Origin: CAMDHY01 sp943372725
Lineage (GTDB): Bacteria > Pseudomonadota > Alphaproteobacteria > Rhizobiales > Segnochrobactraceae
Length of the DNA: 10,715 nt
Assembly: GCA_943372725.1 (NCBI GenBank)
Contig: CALRZT010000155.1
Location: forward strand, 1-10,715
Reading direction: 5' to 3'
A program made the translations under genes and the position numbers. How positions within the stretch are numbered: position 1 is the stretch's first letter; each line of letters starts with the position of its first letter. Below, in pieces: positions 6,008 to 10,715 of the stretch. A model generated the notes under the pieces. It saw only the letters and a program-made list of their open reading frames with translations. It was not told the DNA's origin and made no database searches.

Positions 6008-6328
6008 ATGGTGACGAAGCCTGCAGTGGCCCGCATCTTCCGGCCGGCGAAGACGGCCATGCAGTCGGGGCGCGGGAAGACGCACCGCTGGGTGTTCGAA
6101 TACGCCCCGGAAGTGCCGCGTTCCGTCGAGCCGCTGATGGGCTGGACGTCGTCCAGCGACATGACGAGCCAGGTGAAGCTGTTCTTCGAAACCCGCGAGG
6201 AGGCGATCGCCTACGCGGAGCGGAACGCCATTCCCTTCGAGGTGTTCGAGCCGCACGACAGCAGCCCGAAGCGGATCTCCTACTCGGACAACTTCCGCAC
6301 CGACCGTCTGGTGCCCTGGACGCACTGA
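6008..6328 (+). CDS. NDUFS4-like accessory subunit of respiratory complex I (ETC complex I subunit family)
   Basis: The 106-residue product opens MVTKPAVARIFRPAKTAMQS and contains THRWVFEYAPE (25-35), PLMGWTSSSDM (42-52), LFFETREEAIAYAERN (58-73) and the C-terminal PKRISYSDNF (87-96). This is the family of mitochondrial NDUFS4, an accessory subunit near the NADH-oxidising arm of complex I that alphaproteobacteria share with mitochondria. It has no cofactor ligands or membrane segment and should sit on the cytoplasmic face of the complex. ATG 6008 has GAGGGG seven bases upstream and is preferred to the in-frame ATG at 5993. The gene stands between tRNA-Pro and tRNA-Arg, away from any nuo operon, as is usual for this subunit. 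Its presence is the best taxonomic marker in the window. Confidence 0.93.
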   Translation: MVTKPAVARIFRPAKTAMQSGRGKTHRWVFEYAPEVPRSVEPLMGWTSSSDMTSQVKLFFETREEAIAYAERNAIPFEVFEPHDSSPKRISYSDNFRTDRLVPWTH

Positions 6329-6400
6329 CCTCCGCAGGGCGGCGAGCCCGTCCGTCCGTGCCGGCTCCCGCGCTTCCCGGCGAGCGGCCGGATCGGCAGC

Positions 6401-6476
6401 GGCCCCGTAGCTCAGAGGATAGAGCAGCAGCCTTCTAAGCTGTTGGTCGCAGGTTCGAATCCTGCCGGGGTCACCA
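6401..6476 (+). tRNA. tRNA-Arg (anticodon UCU)
   Basis: Full cloverleaf of 76 nt. The acceptor stem is GGCCCCG/CGGGGTC, with one G-U pair. The anticodon stem is GCAGC/GCTGT (one G-U pair) with loop CTTCTAA (anticodon TCT). The T stem is GCAGG/CCTGC with loop TTCGAAT. Discriminator A is followed by encoded CCA (6474-6476). It reads the rare AGA codon of GC-rich genomes. No copy of its 3' end was found elsewhere in the window, so there is no sign of an integrated element. Confidence 0.97.
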
Positions 6477-6500
6477 ACAAATCAAGGCGTTCGAGGGTTT

Positions 6501-6529
6501 CGCCGGCGGCGGGCTGCCGTCCGCCGGCG
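6501..6529. terminator. GC-rich hairpin between convergent tRNA-Arg and desaturase genes
   Basis: Perfect nine-base arms CGCCGGCGG and CCGCCGGCG surround an 11-base loop. It lies between the tRNA-Arg end (6476, plus) and the desaturase stop (6540, minus) and could stop transcription from both sides. Neither side has a clear T-run. Confidence 0.4.
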
Positions 6530-6539
6530 CCGGCGGTCG

Positions 6540-7634
6540 TCAGATCGACTGAGCCGAACCGACCCCGGGTGCGTCCGCACCGACGCTTCGGTCCGCCGGC
6601 AATGGCACGGGAACGCGCCGGCGCACGTCGCGGAAAGAGACGAGGCGGCGCTCGCCCTCGTCCCAGAGCGCCAGCCGCACGCAGGAGAGGCTTCGCCACA
6701 GGGTGAGGCGACCGACGCCCTTCAGTTCCGGAAAGTCACGCAGCACTTCGGGCAGGCGATAGCAGGGGATGCGGCTCGCCAGGTGGTGGACCTGGTGAAC
6801 GCCGATGTTGGCGGTGAACCAGGCGAGAGGGGCGGGGAGGTCGTAGTGCGAGCTGCCGTGCAGCGCCGCGGTATGGACGTTCCACGTCTCTGCCCCGTCC
6901 CACTGGGTGCCGTCGAACTGGTGCTGCACGTAGAAGAGCCAGACGCCGATCGCGGCGCCGATCAGCAGGATCGGCATGTGCACAAACAGCACCGGCCCGA
7001 TGCCGAAGGCCCACATCAGCATGCCCAAGGCGCCGAAGATCGCGGCATTCGTCGCCATCGTGCTGATCCACGGCGCCCACCCCTTACGCATGAAGCCGAG
7101 GGGGAGGCGGTGCTGCAGCAGGAAGAGATAGGGCGGGCCGAGGCCGAACATCACGGCCGGGTGGCGATAGAGCCGGTAGCGCAGCCGCGCGAAGCGGGAG
7201 AGCGCCGCGTATTCGCGCACCGTCAGCGTCGTGACGTCACCGATGCCGCGACGGTCGAGGTTGCCGGCTCCGGCGTGGTGGATCGCATGGCTGCGGCGCC
7301 ACAGGTCGTAAGGCGTCAGGGTCAGGACCCCGAGCACCCGGCCAGTCCAGTCGTTCGCCCAGCGCGCCGGGAAGAACGACCCGTGGCCGCAGTCGTGGGC
7401 GATCATGAACAGGCGGACCAGCAGACCTGCGGCGGGCAAGGCGAGAATCGCCACCAGCCACCAGATCCCGAGGTCGAGAAGCACCAGCATGGCCGCCCAC
7501 AGCGCCGCAAAGGGCACCAGCGTGATGGCAAGTTCGACGACGCTGCGCCCGGCGCGTGGTTCACGGTAGTCGCGCAGCACCCGCGTCCAGTCCCGCGCCG
7601 TGGCGATAGTCGAACTGTGGTCCTGATCCGGCAT
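6540..7634 (-). CDS. Integral-membrane fatty-acid desaturase (di-iron, three histidine boxes)
   Basis: The 364-residue product inserts a double bond into acyl chains at the inner membrane, using O2 and an external electron donor. The three di-iron histidine boxes are intact: HDCGH (80-84, followed by GSFF), HAIHH (116-120, followed by AGAGNLDRRGIGD) and HQVHH (280-284, followed by LASRIPCYRLP). Hydrophobic stretches lie at about 33-57, 60-78, 194-212 and 214-236, the normal two-hairpin topology. The pattern fits PF00487 desaturases of the omega-6/phospholipid-desaturase type; regiochemistry cannot be read from sequence. ATG 7634 has GGAG ten bases upstream; a GTG at 7643 would put GGAG only one base away. 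About 77 bases upstream is an intrinsic terminator inside a structured leader (7711-7835), so expression may be controlled by attenuation. Electron-transfer partners are not encoded nearby. Confidence 0.93.
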   Translation of the reverse strand: MPDQDHSSTIATARDWTRVLRDYREPRAGRSVVELAITLVPFAALWAAMLVLLDLGIWWLVAILALPAAGLLVRLFMIAHDCGHGSFFPARWANDWTGRVLGVLTLTPYDLWRRSHAIHHAGAGNLDRRGIGDVTTLTVREYAALSRFARLRYRLYRHPAVMFGLGPPYLFLLQHRLPLGFMRKGWAPWISTMATNAAIFGALGMLMWAFGIGPVLFVHMPILLIGAAIGVWLFYVQHQFDGTQWDGAETWNVHTAALHGSSHYDLPAPLAWFTANIGVHQVHHLASRIPCYRLPEVLRDFPELKGVGRLTLWRSLSCVRLALWDEGERRLVSFRDVRRRVPVPLPADRSVGADAPGVGSAQSI

Positions 7635-7710
7635 CGCCGTCACGCTCCGCCGGGGGAACGGGCAGCGCCACGCCTCTCGGGTGGATCGCCGCGCCCGCGG
7701 TCAAACTGAG

Positions 7711-7735
7711 GAAAACAAAATGGGCCGACGGCCCC
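7711..7735 (-). terminator. Intrinsic terminator upstream of the desaturase gene
   Basis: On the minus strand GGGCC-GTC-GGCCC (7734-7722) is followed directly by ATTTTGTTTTC (7721-7711). This is the only hairpin in the window with a good U-tract. It lies 175 bases beyond the sugar-dehydrogenase stop and about 77 bases before the desaturase start. It either ends the upstream transcript or is the terminator of an attenuator. Confidence 0.55.
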
Positions 7736-7752
7736 TCGTCGCCGACAGGGGC
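7731..7752 (-). promoter_or_regulatory. Hairpin mutually exclusive with the terminator (candidate anti-terminator)
   Basis: On the minus strand GCCCCT-GUC pairs with GAC-(G bulge)-AGGGGC around a three-base loop, giving about nine pairs. Its 3' arm (AGGGGC, 7736-7731) contains the GGGC needed by the 5' arm of the terminator hairpin at 7734-7722, so only one can form. A third hairpin, CCGGCTT/AAGCCGG (7795-7789 with 7775-7769), lies just upstream. This is the layout expected of a transcription attenuator, but no trigger is known. Confidence 0.3.
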
Positions 7753-7775
7753 GCGAACTCCAGACCGGCCGGCTT

Positions 7776-7826
7776 TCAACAGGCAATGAAGCCGGGGCAC
7801 CAAAGGTTGCAGATGATCTCGACCAT
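7776..7826 (-). CDS. Possible 16-residue cysteine-rich leader peptide
   Basis: A short frame from ATG 7826 to TGA 7776 encodes MVEIICNLWCPGFIAC, with three Cys and one Trp in 16 residues. Its last five sense codons and stop lie within the hairpin 7769-7795, just before the terminator/anti-terminator pair, where a leader peptide would be placed. Against it, the only Shine-Dalgarno-like element (AGG) is just three bases from the ATG, and a 16-codon frame is easily met by chance. Confidence 0.2.
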   Translation of the reverse strand: MVEIICNLWCPGFIAC

Positions 7827-7909
7827 CCACCTATACCCGAAACGTCCCGAGAATGAGGCGACAACCCGGCGGCAAGGCGACCGGCGTCAGCGGGAGCGCG
7901 GCTTCGAGG

Positions 7910-9049
7910 TCAGCGGGGGACGAGGCGGAGGATCTGGGCGGGATTCTCGTCGGTGCCGAGGTAGACCGAACCGTCCGGGGCCACCGTCACGGCACGAATG
8001 CGCTGGCCGCGCTCGGTGAGGAAGCGCTGTTCGCGAACCACCCGGCCGTCTTCCATGTCGAGACGCACGAGGGCGGTGGCGCCAAGGCCTCCGATCAACA
8101 GGTCGCCGCGCCACTTCCGGAATGCCCGGCGATTGTAGAAGGCCATGCCGCCTGGCGCGATCACCGGCGTCCAGTGGCGGATGGAGTTCACCATGCCGGG
8201 CGCCCGGTGCTTGCCGGTCCCGACCGGGGAGCCGTCGTAGTTGACCCCCCAGGATACCACGGGCCAGCCATAGTTCCGGCCCTTGCGGATGACGTTGAGT
8301 TCGTCGCCGCCGAGCGGGCCGTGCTCCACGGAATAGAGCCTGTCGGTGGCCGGATCGAAGGCGAGACCCTGCGGATTGCGGTGTCCGTAGCTCCAGATCG
8401 CCGGATCCATCCCGCTCATGCCGACGAAGGGATTGTCGCTCGGCACGGACCCGTCGCCCTGCAGGCGAACGATCTTGCCGACGGTGTTGTCGCGCCGCTG
8501 GGCGATGTCGTCGGACGGATATTGCTGGCGGTCGCCACTGGTGACGTAGACGAAGCCGAGGCGATCAAAGGCAATGCGCGAGCCGAAGTGGCCGGCGCCG
8601 TCGAAGCGGGGGCCGGAGGTCCACAGCACCCGGACCCGGTTCAGCGCCGTCAGGTCGTCGGAGAGGACGCCGCGCGCCAGTGCGGTGGAACTGCCGCTGG
8701 CGCCGGGCCGGGAGTAGGTGAAGTAGACCCAGCGATTGCCAGCGAAATCGGGATGGACGGCGACGTCGAGGAGGCCGCCCTGGTTTTCGTACACCACCCG
8801 CGGCACGCCGCCGATAGGAGCGGAGACGGTGCCGTCAGCCGTGATGCGGCGCAGGCGACCGGGCTTCTCGGTCACCAGCATCGAGCCGTCCGGCAGGAAG
8901 GCGATGCCCCAGACGTATTCGAGCCCGCCCGCCACCGTCTCGACGGTGAACGGCGCGGCGGCGGCCGGCACGACCGAAAAGCGTTCCGCCGATCCCGCCG
9001 GCGTGGACGCGAGCATGGCGATGAGCGCGAAGGCTGCGGCGAGCTTCAT
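7910..9049 (-). CDS. Secreted PQQ-dependent soluble aldose/sugar dehydrogenase (glucose/sorbosone dehydrogenase family)
   Basis: The 379-residue product belongs to the six-bladed beta-propeller family of soluble glucose dehydrogenase and E. coli YliI (PF07995). It oxidises aldoses at C1 using PQQ in the periplasm. A Sec signal occupies residues 1-21 (MKLAAAFALIAMLASTPAGSA). Family landmarks are WGIAFLPDG (47-55), NQGGLLDVAVHPDF (89-102), GHFGSR (153-158) with the probable catalytic base His154, SYGHRNPQGLAFDP (220-233) with the Arg-Asn pair that contacts PQQ, EHGPLGGDELN (242-252) and NYGWP (259-263). Length and key residues are normal. The start ATG 9049 gives the signal peptide; its ribosome site is weak (GGGA) and lies inside one arm of an inverted repeat (9055-9111). 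No PQQ synthesis genes are in the window, so cofactor supply cannot be judged. Confidence 0.93.
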   Translation of the reverse strand: MKLAAAFALIAMLASTPAGSAERFSVVPAAAAPFTVETVAGGLEYVWGIAFLPDGSMLVTEKPGRLRRITADGTVSAPIGGVPRVVYENQGGLLDVAVHPDFAGNRWVYFTYSRPGASGSSTALARGVLSDDLTALNRVRVLWTSGPRFDGAGHFGSRIAFDRLGFVYVTSGDRQQYPSDDIAQRRDNTVGKIVRLQGDGSVPSDNPFVGMSGMDPAIWSYGHRNPQGLAFDPATDRLYSVEHGPLGGDELNVIRKGRNYGWPVVSWGVNYDGSPVGTGKHRAPGMVNSIRHWTPVIAPGGMAFYNRRAFRKWRGDLLIGGLGATALVRLDMEDGRVVREQRFLTERGQRIRAVTVAPDGSVYLGTDENPAQILRLVPR

Positions 9050-9054
9050 GGGTT

Positions 9055-9111
9055 CGATCCCGTGTGGAGAGACGGAGTGGTGAGATTACCCGGCATGGCA
9101 CAACGGGATCG
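9055..9111 (-). repeat. Nine-base inverted repeat in the 5' region of the sugar dehydrogenase
   Basis: CGATCCCGT (9055-9063) and ACGGGATCG (9103-9111) are perfect reverse complements separated by 39 bases. In the mRNA, the arm nearest the gene contains the weak Shine-Dalgarno GGGA and ends five bases before the ATG. Pairing would therefore hide the ribosome site. As DNA it could instead be a protein-binding dyad. Confidence 0.3.
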
Positions 9112-9156
9112 CGACGCTTGTGTTGGCACCGGCAGACTGCCCTTTGAGCGGCCTAC

Positions 9157-9182
9157 CGGGATTGCAGCCTTGCCCAATCCCG
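9157..9182 (-). terminator. Hairpin after the beta-lactamase-fold gene, possible terminator
   Basis: Perfect eight-base arms CGGGATTG and CAATCCCG flank a ten-base loop, 37 bases past the stop of the hydrolase gene. No U-tract follows, so it is a weak candidate. The rest of the interval 9050-9218 shows no gene. Confidence 0.35.
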
Positions 9183-9218
9183 ATGGCGGATCCAATGCAG
9201 TGAGCGGCTGGCACGGCC

Positions 9219-10499
9219 TTACTTCGCGAAGATGGCGTAGAGGTCGGACATCAGTTCGACGATGTGGTCCTCCGCCGGCTGGCTGTTGAGGAACACCGTC
9301 ACGACGAGATCATCGTCCGGATAGTAGGCGAAGACCGCCCGATAGCCGAGGGTCTCTCCCTCGTAGAACCAGAACCGGCCCATGGTCGGGTCATACATCT
9401 GAGCGAGCCCGAGCGCGAAGGCGCGGGGGTCCTGCGCGGTCGCCCTCTCGATCGGCTTGCCGGTCTTCGTCGAGACGAGCGTCAGAAGCTCCTTCATCTG
9501 CTTCGGCGGCAGCACCCGGCCGGCGAACAGGTGACGGATCCAGGACGTCAGGTCCTTCGGGGTCGAGACGATGCCGCCCGCCGGACCCGCCCAGCTGAGG
9601 TCGGCGCGCTGCAGGTTCTTGCCGACGAGCGGCGTCAGCTGGCCGACCTTGCAGTCGGGCGTGTAGAGGCTGCAGGCCGGATTGTCGAAGTAGCCTCCGG
9701 CCGCCTGGTCCAGCACCCGGCTCGGCAGCTGACGGTCTGCATAGTAGGTGCGGTTCAGACCGAGGGGGCGGAAGATCTCATTGCGGATGACGTCCTCATA
9801 GGCCTGCTTGCGCAGCTTCTCGACGATCATCCCGCCGAGGACGTAGTTGGTGTTGGAGTAGAACCAGCCCTTGTTGCCGGGCAGGTCGTTGCCCTGTGAG
9901 GGATAGGCATAGGCGACGAGCTGTTCGAGGGTGTAGTGGCGGTCCGGGTCGGCCGCCTGATGCTTCATGAACTTCGGCGCTTCGCTGTACGTCGGCAGGC
10001 CGCTCGTCATGCTGAGGAGCCGTCGGATCGAAACGGATTTCCAGGCCGGGTACTGGGGCAGGTGTTCGCCGATCGTGTCGTCGATGTCGAGGAGCCCTTC
10101 GGCCTCAAGCTTGAGGAGCATGACCGACGTGAACGCCTTGGTATTGCTGCCGATCTGGAAGAGGGTGTCGGGCGTCATCGGCTCGCCGCGGCCGCGCCAC
10201 CGGGTGGTCCCGGCGGTCGCGACGATGCCGGGGTCGCCGTCCCGGCGGCTGATGAAGGCGGACAAGCCCGAGATGTGCTCCGCTGCGCCATACTTGCGAA
10301 GGTAGTCGTCGAGGGCGGACTGGACCTGCGAGCGCAGCCCCGCCGGCTCGGCGGCCGGCGCGGCCCCGGCGATGGTCGGTGTGCCGGCGAGGGCCGTGGT
10401 CAGCACGCCGAGTGCGAGTGCGGCGCTACCGAGGAGGCGCCCGAGGCCGGCGAAGCCGACGAGACCCGGTGCGGTGAAGACACGATTGGCTGGCGACAC
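9219..10499 (-). CDS. Secreted beta-lactamase-fold serine hydrolase (class C/DD-peptidase/esterase-like)
   Basis: The 426-residue product has the serine beta-lactamase/penicillin-binding fold. The nucleophile motif S-x-x-K is Ser118-Asn-Thr-Lys121 (QIGSNTKAFT), and Y-x-N is Tyr214-Ser-Asn216 (FYSNTNY). The third box aligns at YEGETLGY (379-386), where Tyr379 replaces the Lys or His of KTG/HxG. Such changes are commoner in esterases and peptidases of this superfamily than in true beta-lactamases. A KTG at 345-347 lies in the wrong context and is probably fortuitous. An Ala/Gly/Leu-rich signal region covers about residues 15-47, so export is likely. GTG 10499 is well supported by GGGGG seven bases upstream. 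Cys276 and Cys283 could form a disulfide. Substrate is unknown; antibiotic resistance should not be assumed. Confidence 0.9.
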   Translation of the reverse strand: MSPANRVFTAPGLVGFAGLGRLLGSAALALGVLTTALAGTPTIAGAAPAAEPAGLRSQVQSALDDYLRKYGAAEHISGLSAFISRRDGDPGIVATAGTTRWRGRGEPMTPDTLFQIGSNTKAFTSVMLLKLEAEGLLDIDDTIGEHLPQYPAWKSVSIRRLLSMTSGLPTYSEAPKFMKHQAADPDRHYTLEQLVAYAYPSQGNDLPGNKGWFYSNTNYVLGGMIVEKLRKQAYEDVIRNEIFRPLGLNRTYYADRQLPSRVLDQAAGGYFDNPACSLYTPDCKVGQLTPLVGKNLQRADLSWAGPAGGIVSTPKDLTSWIRHLFAGRVLPPKQMKELLTLVSTKTGKPIERATAQDPRAFALGLAQMYDPTMGRFWFYEGETLGYRAVFAYYPDDDLVVTVFLNSQPAEDHIVELMSDLYAIFAK

Positions 10500-10584
10500 T
10501 GGCGATCCCCCGATCAGGCAAGCACGGAGTGCTGGCCGACCAAGTCCGTCGGCAGCACGACTTTCACCCCCGTCACCGGTATCA

Positions 10585-10603
10585 TTTCCTCCGAAGGTGG
10601 AAA
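10585..10603. promoter_or_regulatory. Imperfect dyad upstream of the hydrolase gene
   Basis: TTTCC-T-CC-GAA-GG-T-GGAAA reads as an inverted repeat with eight positions per arm and one T-T mismatch. It lies 86 bases upstream of the hydrolase start and about 50 bases before a possible rightward gene. It may be an operator or a small leader hairpin. Confidence 0.2.
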
Positions 10604-10653
10604 ATCAGTCGGGGATTGTGTTCGGGCGACGATGAGCACCCAGGGGAGGCGAC

Positions 10654-10715
10654 ATGGGCGCGGCGCCACCCCCGGCTCGGCCCGGAGGCCAGCACGGGAA
10701 CGCATGCGGGGCGGT
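10654..10715 (+). CDS. Possible start of a rightward gene (partial)
   Basis: ATG 10654 is preceded at four bases by GGGGAGG, a strong ribosome-binding sequence, and the frame stays open to the window end (20 codons, MGAAPPPARPGGQHGNACGA). The alternative ATG 10632 in another frame also stays open (MSTQGRRHGRGATPGS...) but has a poorer ribosome site. Too little sequence remains to recognise a family, and both could be chance in GC-rich DNA. Confidence 0.22.
   Translation, partial: MGAAPPPARPGGQHGNACGA

Noticed and set aside
6401..6540. tRNA-Arg end as an attachment site for an integrated element
   Set aside because: No integrase and no repeated tRNA 3' segment are present, and the adjacent desaturase matches the rest of the region in base composition.
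7231..7240. Second copy of GTGACGTCAC, inside the desaturase gene
   Set aside because: It encodes ordinary residues next to the GIGDV segment of the desaturase. A site within coding DNA is most likely coincidence.
7720..8019. Plus-strand ORF beginning MGRRPLVADRG, with GAGGA seven bases before its ATG
   Set aside because: The A-rich 'ribosome site' is explained by the U-tract of the minus-strand terminator, and the last third of the frame runs antisense into the sugar dehydrogenase with Arg-rich sequence.
7853..9289. 478-codon open frame on the plus strand
   Set aside because: It is antisense to the sugar dehydrogenase, which has a signal peptide and all family motifs; the plus-strand product has no recognisable domain. 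It is a GC-skew shadow.
10514..10585. 23-codon minus-strand ORF MIPVTGVKVVLPTDLVGQHS... before the hydrolase gene
   Set aside because: GGAGG is only two bases from its ATG, the frame has no recognised homologue, and its length is within chance. It could be a leader peptide but nothing supports that.

Overview
The window is GC-rich chromosomal DNA that looks like an alphaproteobacterium, most likely of the Hyphomicrobiales (Rhizobiales). The grounds are strong G/C bias at third codon positions, GTG and TTG starts, an NDUFS4-type accessory subunit of respiratory complex I, an alphaproteobacterial-type glyoxalase I, and a two-domain cold-shock protein. The genus cannot be fixed from the sequence. 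I see no phage, transposon, CRISPR or plasmid genes; this is a housekeeping and metabolic region.

Layout, left to right. (1) 1-178, minus: the start of a molybdenum-hydroxylase FAD subunit that runs off the left edge. (2) 545-619, minus: tRNA-Glu(UUC) with encoded CCA and a clear sigma70-type promoter. (3) 732-1570, minus: a lone EF-Tu domain III-like protein downstream of glyoxalase I. (4) 1710-1940, minus: a 76-residue one-helix membrane protein, divergent from (5) 2131-4207, plus: a sirtuin followed by a DadA-like FAD amino-acid oxidase/dehydrogenase. (6) 4358-6476, plus: a double cold-shock protein, an exported DUF192 protein, tRNA-Pro(UGG), the NDUFS4-like subunit and tRNA-Arg(UCU). (7) 6540-7634, minus: a membrane fatty-acid desaturase behind a structured, terminator-containing leader. 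(8) 7910-9049, minus: a secreted PQQ-type aldose dehydrogenase. (9) 9219-10499, minus: a secreted beta-lactamase-fold serine hydrolase. (10) The right edge may hold the first codons of a rightward gene.

Functional links are modest. Glyoxalase I removes methylglyoxal. The sirtuin and the FAD oxidase sit 61 bases apart on one strand and probably share a transcript. The cold-shock/DUF192/tRNA/NDUFS4/tRNA stretch is ordinary growth machinery. The desaturase adjusts membrane fluidity, and the two exported enzymes act in the periplasm.

No gene cluster here is clearly a new system. The most interesting non-coding signal is the leader upstream of the desaturase (about 7711-7835, minus). It has an intrinsic terminator, an overlapping and mutually exclusive hairpin, and a 16-codon cysteine-rich ORF whose end lies in a third hairpin. 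Other points are a hairpin sharing bases with the tRNA-Pro 3' end, an inverted repeat that could mask the ribosome-binding site of the sugar dehydrogenase, and a 13-base repeated motif in the divergent sirtuin promoter region.
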